Assembly (NCBI GenBank): GCA_011800155.1
Contig: JAALGH010000011.1
Location: forward strand, 1,674,001 to 1,738,000
Source: Flammulina velutipes
Taxonomy: Eukaryota > Basidiomycota > Agaricomycetes > Agaricales > Physalacriaceae
DNA length: 64,000 nucleotides
Direction: 5' to 3'
Shown piece after piece: positions 46,288-59,925 of this stretch (position 1 is the first letter of the stretch; each line of letters starts with the position of its first letter). The notes below the pieces were generated by a model, which was not told the DNA's origin, made no database searches, and saw nothing but the letters and a program-made list of their open reading frames with translations. Made by a program: the position numbers and the translations under genes.

Positions 46288-49200
46288 ACGAGCTTACGCT
46301 CCCCCTCATCCTGGCTGGCACGCGTTATCATCCTCTGGTCTCGTATCCCCCTCTAAATCAGGACACCACCGCACTCTATGCATTTTATTTATGCGTATCA
46401 CCACCATCGCACGGCCCCTCCTCCGATCATCCCTCCTCTTCTCCTCCCTTGCACGCTCACCGCTGCATACCAGCCGGATACCGTCTCCCGCTGCCACCCA
46501 GCCCTACCGTCTGGCCACACTCACATTGAATGTGTTTCTCTATTATTTGGGCACCGGGATCTTGGGTTTATTGGCTGTTGTATCTCTCTACCGTCTATCA
46601 TCGTTACTCTACATTGAACAGTCTCCTTGCACACTATCTTATTTACTTTAGAACTCTCCTAGTTTTCCTCTTTCTTGAATAATTTATTCTCTTTTTCTGT
46701 CATGTATGACGTTCATGACGTCGCCGTTGCTATACCATATCCGACTGGTGGTCGTTCACCTGTTCTTCGAAAAAGCTTGATTGAACAACGTACGCTATAC
46801 GTACACCTGATTTTCGTCGGTCACCGGAGACGAAGAACGCGCGATATACCGGTCAATTTATTTTTGGCTAGTGTGGCGTACTCAACAATCTCCAGAAGGA
46901 AATTGTTTTAGCAGCAACTAACCGGACTACAACCGGTGGTGGTCATCTGTGTGCTGGACGTTCTTCTTTGACAGATGTGATGCTGTCCGACCAGGGAATG
47001 CTTATCGATCCCTTCAGTCGAGCAGAACCACCGTGTAGCACGCGAGGAGAAGCCGCAGAGAATTCGCCCGCCCACCCACGACGCCGCAGGACATTAGCAT
47101 ACCTTCTTGATGATCTCGGTTTCAGGCTCGTGCCCGTGAGCCTCAACGTGTGAACGTCGTGTTCTACCTAGGGTTGTTTTGACGTTGATAGTAACAATGA
47201 CTCATAACACTGTCTTCCACTGATCCCTCTTCCTCGATCCAATATATAGGCCGATGATTTCCCATGGAACTCCAAAACTCATGGCCATGGGAATCCGGGA
47301 GTGGCGCACCGGAGCTAAAGAACGCGTCAACTCAATAGCCAAGCCCAATAGAACGTTTTGTGGACGCCATTAGCCATGCATGGTGCCTATGCTAAGCGCC
47401 GAAAGATTCTTACTATCAATGACACCAACACCATTATTGAATTAACATGGCTGGGTTAACATAATGTGGTGTCGCAAAATGCGCCCAACATCGAAGATCG
47501 ATGAACCACTCAATGCGACTCATACGGGAGGGACGCCCCGGATCTCATGGGATGTTTGAAGTGATACGGTGGTAGTTCCAGCACATACGGCATGAGCGAT
47601 CTAAGCAGAAGCCAGTTTGATCACACGGTCACGTGCCTTTACTTCCAAAGGCGTATACAGCTCTGTCCACTCAGCTAATGGATGTTAGGCGTTTATGTAC
47701 AGTGAGTGAAATTTAGCTTACGTCGTTCATGAGATATTGACTACAGAATAGTATGCACAGTTGCGACCGTGTAACATCGCCACAATTTTGTAACGACGGT
47801 ATGTTTTGTACTCGAGAAAGTACGACTGTCATCTCGGACTTTGTAATCACCCTTCCTATATGTATTCCATAGATGCTACATGGTTGCAACCGTACATTTT
47901 TTTGTGGAATCCGTAGTACATCATGTCATGATTGCCGTGGCCACATCTTGCAAAACCATTTCTTGACGGTCTCCATATGTGTTGTTTGAGCTAATGAGAT
48001 AATGAAGTAAGCTATGTAACTATGGCCATGGTCAAGAATCCTTTGTTCTTGTCTATGATCAGCCGATGATTCAATGGACCGGAAACAAATCTGTTGCTTC
48101 TTCATGTATGGGAAGTTTCTCCTCTATAAGCTAGCAGCCGCACCTCATTCAGTCCATCTAGAATTCTTATCAGCTAATGGATACCAATCTTAGATTTATG
48201 TGACCGATTTGAGCATCATCTTAGGTATTTGACAGTGAGCAACGACACATGAGGCTTCCAGTCTCTCTCAAAGCCTCTGAGAAATTTCTACTCCCCCTGT
48301 TTTTCTTTTCCACTGGACCAAACGATAACGGAGAACTAGCAACTTTTTCCTGGCTATACCGCATTATTGCGCCACACTCAGCGCTCGGAACGTGTGTGCG
48401 CGCGCGTAACAAATTTCTCGTCGGATACTATCACAGACAAGAAGTAAGGATGTTTCTAGGCTTATGTTGTGCTCTGGGAGAACGATGTCAACCTCTTCCT
48501 TTCCTCTCTCCTCCTTCTTCCGGTCCACGGTCCAGAACTATATCGTCGCTGTTACCTCACGATCCATCTGCTCGCCATCAGCAAGAAGTAGCCCATTCCT
48601 TTCGCTACCAGTCATACCTCGTAACTATATCATGATACCCTCGGTCTTCAGGATGGTGGTGGGAAAATGTCAGACAGGGCGACCTAAATCAAGTCAGTCG
48701 AGAGACGAACGGCGCAACGAAACGATCAGCCCGCGCCACAGAACAACGAGAGGCCTGATCAGAACAGATTCCTGTGAATGGTTAGCAGATGTGGGTCATA
48801 TCGAGACCACAAGCCTCGTCGTTTGCCTCCAAGAAAGTCCAAGGTGTCGTCGAGCGAACGTTCGACGTCTCGAAGCGCGCAGCCAAGTCCGAGTTCGTCA
48901 AAAACAACGAAAGCGATACTACCATACCTCGTAGCACTCTCCCGTAATGTAGATAAGAATGCGACCGAGTTTTCGATGGTCCAAGATGACCGCGTGAGGT
49001 TCATCAACTCGAGTACAAACCCTTCGAGCGTCAGCCTATACCCTACTCCTGCGTGCTCCCAAGACGTGGGGAGTATCACTATTGCAACGTTAGACATACA
49101 AGTTTCACGATACAAAGAGATAAAACGTACTCTATCAACAGACGGGAAACGCGCGACGTACTATGAGTTCAAGTTCGTCGTCGTCGACATGAGAGATACA

Positions 49201-49947
49201 CCTGTTCTGCATATAACAGGTCAATAATGCCTATATTTCCTGCGAACTAGGCTCACGTACCTTTTGCATTCAAGGAACCACAATGTACCGAGACGTTCTC
49301 CAGTCCAAGTGATTTGAGCACATAACGTGCAGGTTAGGTCAGTTATTCGATCCAACGGACGTTATACACCGTCCATGTTAGAAAACAGCCGTGTCATAGT
49401 GCAGGCGGCGATAGAACAGCATCTGGGGGGCGGGCGTCAAACCCAAGCCAGTCGGACACTTCCATGTCGTTTCGAAGACGTTCGCGAAATGGCGGGTACA
49501 ACACTGCACGGTTGGTGCAAACTGGTATCTTGAAATAACGTGAGCGAGTGCAAGTCTTATGCGAATCGAGAGCTTACCGTTACGAAGGTATATACTGGTA
49601 CCGTTACAGCCATATCACGATTCGGCAGGCGGGTATGAACGCGGTATGTCTAGGTTGAATCAGATGAGCAACTGTAAGATCTAGCGGAATTGGACACTCA
49701 CGCATCGATAGTGAGCCTTAGAGTACCGCCGATACGTTCATTCAAGTCTTGAAGCCGCAGGGTAAGAACGACGTGTTGCTCGCCGGGTCCTGATCAGGCA
49801 TACCTAAAGGTTATGTTAGTTATGAGTGACAGTACGGGTCTGCGAGGGGCTTACCATAATAGAGTCGGTGATCTAACGAATATGAGGGAAAGCCTGAGTC
49901 GTTGAGTACACGTTTCTCGTGCGCTACCGATGTCCATAGTAGCTCGA

Positions 49948-49999
49948 GTGGCGAATTCGGCAAGGCCGAATAGCCTGGCGCAAGCCAGGTGTTCGCCAC
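49948..49999 (+). repeat. 52-nt three-stem palindromic element, b1
   Basis: Copy 2 equivalent of a1, with the GCAA loop. Confidence 0.9.
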
Positions 50000-50581
50000 G
50001 ATATAGGTTACGTTTCGGAGCCGCGTTTCCTCCCAGTATAGTCGAAAGCTAGGTATCAACTGGCAAACTGCGCAGTTCGTCTAGGAGTGAAATAACGTGA
50101 GTAGGTATGTAATCTAAGCAAATCGGAAGCTTACCCATCGTCAAGGAGGCGTATGCGCACGAATTACGGTCGGTACTAGGTAGTTGTGTCGTGAAGCGCG
50201 GTAGATTTTGTTGGTCTAAGTTGAATAGGATGAGTAACGGTAGGATCTGGCAAAAAAGACACTCACGTATCGAAAACTGAATGCGGATTCACCCATTAGA
50301 GACCCCATAGTCATGCTGATACGGGTAGCCAAGTTGGAAATAGAGTTGTGTTTCATACTGCTTGCCGGGTGAGCGCTGCGCAGGTCGATTCAATACAAAC
50401 GACGGAATGCGAGGTTATGGGTGCTTACCAGAACGACGAGTCGACCAAGTCAGCGTTCTGAAGGAAAGTCTGGGTCGTGTATACCTAGCAGTTTCCTCGT
50501 ATCCCATTCCCATGTTTTCGTAATGTGCCGTAGTGAATCGCTAGTCAAGATACGCTGAACAGGCCTTTGCGTGAGTGCAAA

Positions 50582-50633
50582 GTGGCGAATTCGGCAAGGC
50601 CGAATAGCCTGGCGTAAGCCAGGTGTTCGCCAC
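50582..50633 (+). repeat. 52-nt three-stem palindromic element, b2
   Basis: Copy 2 equivalent of a2, GTAA loop, preceded by the G-U hairpin. Confidence 0.9.
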
Positions 50634-50765
50634 GTCGCGCGAACGATGTCGGTCAGGTCGAAATGGAAGACATCTTATAGGCAATGGTTGAGCAGAGGTA
50701 ACACAGAGAATGTGCTAATGAACGTACCAGGTCTTATGTTGAACGTGCATTTGCGTGAGCGCAAA

Positions 50766-50817
50766 GTGGCGAATTCGGCAAGGCCGAATAGCCTGGCGTA
50801 AGCCAGGTGTTCGCCAC
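50766..50817 (+). repeat. 52-nt three-stem palindromic element, b3
   Basis: Copy 2 equivalent of a3, GTAA loop, preceded by the G-C hairpin. Confidence 0.9.
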
Positions 50818-51108
50818 GTCGTGCGAACGATGTCGTAAGCGATAAAGAGACGTCGGTTCAGTCGAAACATACAGTTTTAGAAGACATCCTATGAGCAATG
50901 ATTGAGTAGAGGTAACATAGAGAATGCGTTAACGGGCGTACCAGGTCTTTAGGTGCCCTCAGACGAGACGAGTACGGTCTATACCGCATGCATTAGATAG
51001 AATAGCAAATCTGACGAGTCATTGAGAGCGTTATTACTGGAACCTTGAGAAATGGAAGAGACGCACCTCGAGCTTTCATGCCCTTCAGAACCGTAACTCA
51101 CTCCAAAC

Positions 51109-51438
51109 CGTGACAATCTTCCCAGAATAGGACGGATACATGTCGTTGACAAGGCGTAATGGTCGTCGCGTTGGTCTTCGAAAACCAACACTTGAGAGTG
51201 AAGTTAGGCGCCTAGCGGATATCGTTAGTTTGAACGAATGTTCAAGTAGAAGCAAACACTCACCATGAGACTAGTATCATAAGGACTGTTCCCAGGAGCG
51301 TCCTATGCGAAGAGTATGAATGTTGAGACAAACGATGGTGGTGGTGAGAAGTAAACATACGGAATGATGGCGCCTAGGCCGAATCCGTGATTTGGTGGAC
51401 GCGTCTTGAGATAGCACTGGACGCGTCAAGGCTTTCAT
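51109..51438 (-). CDS. Possible multi-exon gene start inside the unit (copy 2)
   Basis: Same three-exon chain as 40157-40486 with no change seen. Not recognised. Confidence 0.3.
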
Positions 51439-54400
51439 GAGAGGGTTCGTATGAGTAGTAGAATAGTAAGAAAGGAGTAGAGAATGCGAAGGAAAGTGAA
51501 TGAGAGTGAGGAATGATGTCCTCCTCAACGAAAGTTCAGCCGTTTAAAAAGACTCTTTTGCGTGCACGGACCAAGCTTCCAGAGCTCAAACGATCTATTT
51601 TCTGAGTCTTGGCATTGGTAACCGACCGCCTAGGTTCAGCGTAACTCCGAACATCCGTAATTTCACGGGAGCCCTTAGCGGGCTCTGGGCGTTTTCCCCT
51701 CTTTCTAGTCGTCTAACGAACTAAATTGCATATCAAAGACTATATTAAGGTATCATACAAGGTACTCCGCCTGTCTGCAGTCGGAAGTAGACTCAAATCC
51801 ACTTTGCAAATGTACCCCTCCTCCTCATTCCGTGACCAAGTTTCCACCATTCATCCGCTGCAGGCTCTCCAACGGCCCTGAGATGGTACGTAATAGGATA
51901 TTTACCTATCCATGATCCCCGTCGGCTCCCGAACGAATGCTGTAAGAGGAAGATGCAATATCCCATCCCGTCCAGCATCCAGATTCCGACGTCGCCCAAG
52001 CGACCTGGGCTTGACGGCGACTACGTCCCATCAGTTATCAGTGTACATTCCGGCCAGTATACACAGTCAGGCCGCGTTTCAGATAGAACCTCGTCTAGGA
52101 CTGGCGCGTTCGCTGTGTGGCGCAATATCCTATTCGTTGTATCTAGGTCTCGTACTTGCATGAAACACGTGACATTGAGCGACTCCAAGTGATTAGAGAC
52201 CAGTGCTGTGCGAACACGAAGGACGAGGACCGACGCGAACGCGAAGGGATCATTTGCGTCATTGATAAGATTGGCCTCGAGGCTGATTGAGAAGATAGCA
52301 CGTCCGATGCAATTCATAGCATCGTCGACGTCAAAGCGTCTCGAATTTCAACGGGATATCAACGTTTGATCAATCAGACATGGATCCATGCAAATCTGGA
52401 TGGTCTGAACAAGATGGAAAGACAGAAACTCGCAAGGCTCCGTTTCCCGCCTATGTCGCGATAATTCGCATCGTTCACTGTTCTGAATCTACCTAATTCC
52501 AATTGTGACTAATGTTATATACATGTATCTTTAATTCCCGAGCGATTTCGGGACGTTTACGTCCCACCGAACAACACCCTCTCCCGCTCACCCATCTCAG
52601 CTTGCAGTGTGGATTGTCGTCTACCAGACATTCGGAACTCTATTCTGGGTATCGGAATTAGTAAAGGAGTAGTATAAGACTACGATATAAGCATCTAGAA
52701 CGCAATCCCTGTCCCGAAACGCCCCGAATTAGAGTGGCGTTAGGGCATTTCACTATTGCATTGTAATAGTTTGACCAACTTTTGGTCATTTCGTGTTTTC
52801 TTGCATCGTGTGCTATAAACTTGGTTCTGACGATGCAAATGACTTCTATTACCTATATATTAGTCTATTCGACCGTTAATCAGACGGCTAAGGCTCTACT
52901 TTGGTGTAAAACGTCGAAATCTTGCGACGTGCGCCACATTATTTTTGCAGGATTTGGCCTTTTCAAAGTTCATATGAGCATGATTTCTAAGTCTTTAAAC
53001 ATATTTCATTGTAATGGTACAGAAACGTCGCCGTGAGCGACGTGATACATGCAATCTATCTGGCTAAGTCCTATGTACTAGTGTCCTCAAAGATCTCCGT
53101 AGCTCGTTCAGGTCAATCCGTCCCTCGTTCCCTGTTAGACGTACGTCTAGTGACGCCGTGTCGCCGTCCAAAGTTGCGGGAGAGACCCTGCAATATGGAC
53201 AATCATTTGGTGAGTGCGACGGACATTCGGGAATGAGAGCTTACACGGAATTAAGGGACAGAGATATCGAACGACGCGTGTGTCGAAGGCCGTCATCTTC
53301 TGTGTAGAATCAAGTCGAGTCGGTGTTGGTCCATTGATGGCGAATACACGTCGTCGTCCGGAATTGAGGCAAAGAGTTTGGGCCGGCATGGTGCTGGGTG
53401 AACTTGCGACTGATCATTCAGTTCTGACATGGTTACCGTGCGATTCTTGAGAGCATCGCAATGTCCGAAGGTAGGACTCCAGCAATAATTCGGTGGGCGT
53501 GACGGAAGATCGGGAAATGAGAACGTACCGAGCGTTCAAGGGTAACGCTTAGGATTCGGAAGGCCGAAGCCCGTTCTGGAGTGGAGGGGGTTGCGGCGTG
53601 GTGTGGTGAATAACGGCGTAAGCGCGAGAGGGAAGCGCCGATCAAGTATCCAATGACGGTAACGTGGACGAGTCTATGTCGCGGTGAAAAAGGGTTGAGA
53701 AGAAGAACAAATGACGCACCCTTTTCCAGGTCTTGCGGCGAGCATTCCTACGCTTGTGTATGGATTCTAGTGAATGTGGGCGCTTCCAGACGTTCATATT
53801 CTCGGTATCTTTGTCGTTCCCTCGCAACGTTCCAGCGAAGCGGATCCGATGTCAAATGAGCTCTTGAGATAAACGTGAGCCAGGACGTCTAATTGAAATG
53901 TGGATGATTGGATGTACTTTTTCGTAGCGGTCTAGACCATTCGGCCAGAATTCCCGTGCGTTGACGATAAGTATCAACGTGATATCGGGAGGGTGGGACT
54001 ACGGGGAGCGTTTGCGTGCAATGTATCTAATGGTGAGTATCGTTCATCAAATGGGGTAGAAGGCAAAACATTCACCTTGATGTGTTAGGGAGAAGCTCTA
54101 TGTCCCGCCAGAAACCGCGTGGCGTATCGAGATAGTAGCTACAACACGCGGTACAGAATCCAGTGTTTGCCGCGCGCGGACCTTCGCAGTAGCTTCTCAT
54201 AGCCTTTGGCATGTTCGTTGAAGGGTTTCGAAGGAGTCTAAGCAAACGGTAAGTGTACGTCAAGGGATAGTAGGAGTGTTGGTACTTAAAAGCGAGTTCG
54301 CATCGTTTAAGGCTGCTGCGTCGCGTTCATAGTCCAGTCTAGAGCAATAAGAATGCAGAAATGAGGGTGCATAGAGATGTACTGAACACCAAGGATCCTC

Positions 54401-55639
54401 AGCCCACTGATCTCGACGAGAAACTCATTGCGTTGACCCGGAATGCAATGTAAACTGTTGTGTTGACCTGTGGAAGTAAGGAATGGCGTATTATGAAAGC
54501 TATTTGGACGTACAGTTTAGCACGAACGAGCCGTTAACAGGGTGTTGAAGTGTCTAAAATATATTGGCGAGATGAGAGGGAGTAGTGGGAGATTGAAGGG
54601 AAATGACCATAACGTACCGTGGTACGTTCGATTGCGCTCTATACTCCTGAAGGATCGTTCAAGGGGCCTAGTTATACCCGCGGAGAGGTATCGTTTTGAG
54701 GTATTTGGAACGCTTTACGGAAGTGGCATGTAGTCTGGCATGTTTTTAGCATGAAATCAGTGTCAGAGCGAGTCTAGAACGAGTGTCTGTGCTCACCTCT
54801 ACCGTAATTAATGAAGCCCTATGGCGAGCAGACCGCCGCTGTCAAGATTGGTAGACCGTCCTGTGTGGCGCATTTGCGTTGTGGGTGTTTCAATAGTATT
54901 CGGAACTGGTCTTGGAATCGAATAGTCGATTAGATGTCGCATAGAACGGTTCGAAGGGTGCACTGTTGCGTCAGAGCTCAAGAAAGAACTTGGACAGAAT
55001 GAGGTGAATTCCTTACGTTCCTTGACCTTTTGGCGTAAGAGTGTGAGTCCTATCGTCTTCTTGACAGTGCATTGTCACCGCGGTATGGCGTATATAGCTT
55101 CGAATGCTGTATCAAGGCCGTTAGCGAAAACATGGATTTGAGTGTTGGGAGACCTACCGTCAACTTTTGTGATTGAAGGTATTTGAAGCAAGATTCACGC
55201 GTTTTGGTAAGCCAGTAGTTGAGTAAGCAAGACGAATGAGTATAGCGCGTGAGCCAAGGAGGCGAATGAGTAACGGACATGGTGGTACGGAAGAACGTTG
55301 CAAGCGTGGGAATACGTGGCCAATGAATAAAAAACGGATGGTCTCGTCCTCCGTTATTCATCCCTGGGCGGAGATGTTACGTGACCTATTGTCTAGACGT
55401 TCCATCACGCTCTCTCTCTCTTACCACTACCACCATCTCGCCACTTTCCTCACAGTCTCTGCCTGACGCGTTCGCGCCATGGACAAGCTATTCTGCAGCT
55501 TACGTTCGCGTTCGCGCACTCACGAGGCCCATTTTCCAACGCATCGCCAACACCGCCGGTTTGTCGACACAACTAGTGTTGAGTGTCACGTCAATGTAAG
55601 GTGTCGTAGCTTTCTGTTATAGCTTACCCATGTAGACGA

Positions 55640-56430
55640 AGTGGCTCCCTCCCGACGCGACCTCGTTCTTACCACTTCGACACCCTTGCTTCGAGGTAAG
55701 CCTTCATCCAAAGCCATAGTCATTCACTAACCTTTTCTCTAGTCGAGACTCGCGAGTCGGTAACCTCTACCAAGGTCCTAATCCTGGTCTGAAGTCGGAA
55801 GTAAGCTTCATTCGACCATATCGTTGAGCTTGAACGTTGCTTCAATTGGGACCTACGTTCCATGAACAAGGTAAGCCTAGCTATGGTCTATACAAAGACA
55901 TGTACTAACCTTTTCTCTAGTCGAGACGTAACCTCTACCATAGACTCTGTTAATCCTAACCTTTGGCTTATGTAGTCCGAAGTCGGGATGAGCCAAGTAA
56001 GCTTCAGTTATCAGTATCGTTGAGTTTGTTCATTCATCACCTTTCCCAGGCGGTTCGTTTCCCGAGACGTTTGAAATGTGACACCAACGGGGATCGAACA
56101 CTGCTATGCAAGTGCGGAACATTGCTTTAGCGTCGATCAGGCTTGTTGGAAAGTAAGCTTCATTTATGAGTATCGTTGAGTTTGTTGATTCATACCTTTC
56201 GCAGGTAAAGTTTGACTTGAGCGGGGATTGAACGTAGACTTTTGCGCTGGGTTGTAAAGCTGCGAGGTACGCATCTGTTACCTTTAGCGTCGACCAGCCT
56301 TGTTTGAAAGTAAGAGTTTGTTGATTCATACCTTTCACAGGTCGTTTCCCGAGACATTCAAAGTTTGACCTTGACGGGATTGAACATTCACCTTTCGCGT
56401 CGATCAGTCGAGTGTCAAGGTATGAGTTCT
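55640..56430 (+). repeat. Array of splice-like repeated modules (copy 2)
   Basis: As 44690-45480 but with several single-base deletions, for example ACGGGATTGAAC where copy 1 has ACGGGGATTGAAC. Confidence 0.65.
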
Positions 56431-56536
56431 TAGCTATATGCGTTTCGCTTGTTAACCCAGTTTGAATGTTTAGGTTTGCGAAAGCTGCGTCGACTTGGTT
56501 TGCATCCCCTAGTTAGTTAGATAGGTAGAACTAGAA

Positions 56537-56565
56537 GCGCGCGGTCACGTCACGTGATTGCGCGC
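56537..56565. repeat. 29-nt GC-rich hairpin ahead of CBM copy 3
   Basis: Identical to 45598-45626, about 390 bp before the ATG of copy 3. Copy 1 lacks it because the array starts later. Confidence 0.6.
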
Positions 56566-56856
56566 GTTTGAATAAGAAACTACGGACGATGAAAGTACAT
56601 ACTTCGAAAAACCCCGGAGTAACGAGCGTGGGAAACGAACTTGAGAGATTTGATGGGGACTCTGGAGCAGACATCATCATCATCAACCCAGCAGGACGCG
56701 ACAGATGACGACTCGCGCCGCAGAAACCTGGCGAACGGGACAAAGAGGGCGCTTGGGAGGGGAACGCGGTCCTCGCGAGTGGTGCGTTGCAGTCATTCTC
56801 CACAAGATCGTCCCATCTGACATCCATCCACACAGACCACCGCGCCGCTCGCTTTA

Positions 56857-58888
56857 CCGTCGTTACGATGGTGAATGTATAAAAGCCCCTCTCGGGACTG
56901 CTTTGCTGTGTCTCTCCCCCCGCATTCAACTTGTCTCGACGCGCCGTTTCACCCGCAATGACTTCTACACTACGCACGGTGCCCATTGGCAACACCACAA
57001 CAGCCTGGACAGTCGGGCAAGCCTGGCAAGTTGGCCAGAACTGTGCCACATTCGATCAAAAGACAAGAAGAGTTCATGTCTATACATGCATACGAGCCCG
57101 TGAGTACTATTTTTTTTATTTCTGCAAGATCCTTACATCTAACAATCATCCAGATTATTCCTCACCAGATACTGTTCCACCGCCTCAAGGCAACTCGCCC
57201 TTCTGGCAGTATATCGGCCTGGGGTAGACGAGCTTACGCTCCCCCTCATCCTGGCTGGCACGCGTTATCATCCTCTGGTCTCGTATCCCCCTCTAAATCA
57301 GGACACCACCGCACTCTATGCATTTTATTTATGCGTATCACCACCATCGCACGGCCCCTCCTCCGATCATCCCTCCTCTTCTCCTCCCTTGCACGCTCAC
57401 CGCTGCATACCAGCCGGATACCGTCTCCCGCTGCCACCCAGCCCTACCGTCTGGCCACACTCACATTGAATGTGTTTCTCTATTATTTGGGCACCGGGAT
57501 CTTGGGTTTATTGGCTGTTGTATCTCTCTACCGTCTATCATCGTTACTCTACATTGAACAGTCTCCTTGCACACTATCTTATTTACTTTAGAACTCTCCT
57601 AGTTTTCCTCTTTCTTGAATAATTTATTCTCTTTTTCTGTCATGTATGACGTTCATGACGTCGCCGTTGCTATACCATATCCGAGTGGTTGTTCACCTGT
57701 TCTTCGAAAAAGCTTGATTGAACAACGTACGCTATACGTACACCTGATTTTCGTCGGTCACCGGAGACGAAGAACGCGCGATATACCGGTCAATTTATTT
57801 TTGGCTAGTGTGGCGTACTCAACAATCTCCAGAAGGAAATTGTTTTAGCAGCAACTAACCGGACTACAACCGGTGGTGGTCATCTGTGTGCTGGACGTTC
57901 TTCTTTGACAGATGTGATGCTGTCCGACCAGGGAATGCTTATCGATCCCTTCAGTCGAGCAGAACCACCGTGTAGCACGCGAGGAGAAGCCGCAGAGAAT
58001 TCGCCCGCCCACCCACGACGCCGCAGGACATTAGCATACCTTCTTGATGATCTCGGTTTCAGGCTCGTGCCCGTGAGCCTCAACGTGTGAACGTCGTGTT
58101 CTACCTAGGGTTGTTTTGACGTTGATAGTAACAATGACTCATAACACTGTCTTCCACTGATCCCTCTTCCTCGATCCAATATATAGGCCGATGATTTCCC
58201 ATGGAACTCCAAAACTCATGGCCATGGGAATCCGGGAGTGGCGCACCGGAGCTAAAGAACGCGTCAACTCAATAGCCAAGCCCAATAGAACGTTTTGTGG
58301 ACGCCATTAGCCATGCATGGTGCCTATGCTAAGCGCCGAAAGATTCTTACTATCAATGACACCAACACCATTATTGAATTAACATGGCTGGGTTAACATA
58401 ATGTGGTGTCGCAAAATGCGCCCAACATCGAAGATCGATGAACCACTCAATGCGACTCATACGGGAGGGACGCCCCGGATCTCATGGGATGTTTGAAGTG
58501 ATACGGTGGTAGTTCCAGCACATACGGCATGAGCGATCTAAGCAGAAGCCAGTTTGATCACACGGTCACGTGCCTTTACTTCCAAAGGCGTATACAGCTC
58601 TGTCCACTCAGCTAATGGATGTTAGGCGTTTATGTACAGTGAGTGAAATTTAGCTTACGTCGTTCATGAGATATTGACTACAGAATAGTATGCACAGTTG
58701 CGACCGTGTAACATCGCCACAATTTTGTAACGACGGTATGTTTTGTACTCGAGAAAGTACGACTGTCATCTCGGACTTTGTAATCACCCTTCCTATATGT
58801 ATTCCATAGATGCTACATGGTTGCAACCGTACATTTTTTTGTGGAATCCGTAGTACATCATGTCATGATTGCCGTGGCCACATCTTGC
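56857..58888. repeat. Tandem unit, copy 3, near-identical part
   Basis: Matches copies 1 and 2 closely, apart from a small change at about 57685 (a few bases missing). Identity falls abruptly at 58889. Confidence 0.95.
56958..57227 (+). CDS. Small CBM5/12 chitin-binding protein, copy 3
   Basis: Exons are 56958-57099 and 57154-57227, encoding the same protein as the other two copies. The TATA box is TATAAAA as in copy 1, but the upstream sequence is that of copy 2. Three intact copies in tandem suggest either dosage amplification or a very recent duplication. Confidence 0.72.
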   Translation: MTSTLRTVPIGNTTTAWTVGQAWQVGQNCATFDQKTRRVHVYTCIRAREYYFFYFCKILTSNNHPDYSSPDTVPPPQGNSPFWQYIGLG

Positions 58889-59668
58889 GAAACCATTTCT
58901 TGACGGTCTCCTTATGTGTGGTTTGAGCATGTGAGCAAGATAATATAGTAAGCTATGTAACTATGGTCAAGAATGCTTTGTTCTTGTCCATGATCAGCCC
59001 ATGGGCCATGAATCAATGGACCGGAAACAAATCTGCTGCTTCTTCACGTATGGGAAGTTTCTCCTCTATAAGCTAGCAGCCGCACCTCATTCAGTCCATC
59101 TAGAATTCCCATCAGCTAATGGCTACCAATCATAGATTTATGTGACTGATTTGAACATTATCTTAGGTATTGCTTGTGACAGTGAGCAACGACACATGAG
59201 GCTCCCAGTCTCTCTCAACGCATCTAGGACATTTTTCTCTCCCTATTCTTATCACTGGACAGAAGGATAACGGAGAACTAGCAGTCTGTGTCTGGCCATA
59301 CCAAGAAATTTGCATTGTTGCGCCACAGTTTGCGTTCGGAACGTGTGGGCTCGTGCGTGACAGAATTCTCGTCGGATACTATCACAGACACGAGATGAGG
59401 ATGTTTCTAGGCTTATGTTGTGCTCTGGGAGAACAATGTCAATCTCTTCCTTTCCTCTCTCCTCCTTCTTCCGGTCCACGGTCCAGAACTATAGCGTCGC
59501 TGTTACCTCACGACCCATCTGCTCTCCATCAGCAAGAAGTACCACATTCCTTTCGCTACCAGTCATACCTCGTAACTATATCATGATACCCTCGGTCTTC
59601 AGGATGGTGGTGGGAAAATGTCAGAGAATTTCTTCATGTCTGTCTAAATCAAGTCAGCCGAGAGACAA
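58889..59668. repeat. Diverged continuation of the tandem unit
   Basis: Corresponds to about 36995-37745 of copy 1 but with many substitutions and indels. Well-kept blocks alternate with changed ones (for example 59400-59630 is close). Similarity ends after the AAGTCAGCCGAGAGAC stretch. Confidence 0.85.
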
Positions 59669-59925
59669 ATGATTATCCAGCTCAGCCATATCTAATGAAC
59701 CCCATACACCGTTCGGCCCGTAAGTATGAAAGATAAATCGGATGAGTTCTACCTGGAACGTCGTGGTAGTGGTAGAGCTGAGTCGCTGTCCTGATAGTCA
59801 AGCCCGCAGTCCCTTTTCATCGGCCACGCTATCGTTTGAGAACTATACCACTTGGGGCTTTCAATGTGAATCATGATGATTTTCGTGCGCTGATATGTAG
59901 AGGAAGTACTCGTTCGCTTCTGGTG

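Larger units (their letters stand above)
45918..56856. repeat. Tandem unit, copy 2 (10,939 bp)
   Basis: Nearly identical to copy 1, in the same order and orientation. Differences are about a dozen 1-3 nt deletions and very few substitutions, concentrated after 53,820. All features of copy 1 recur at an offset of 10,955, then 10,952. Confidence 0.95.

Noticed and set aside
38993..50817. Palindromic elements as a CRISPR array
   Set aside because: Irregular spacing, only three per unit, no cas genes and a eukaryotic context.
56531..57049. 172-codon minus-strand open frame
   Set aside because: It is antisense to the CBM5/12 exon, begins inside it, and is disrupted or altered in copies 1 and 2. 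It is most likely a chance frame.
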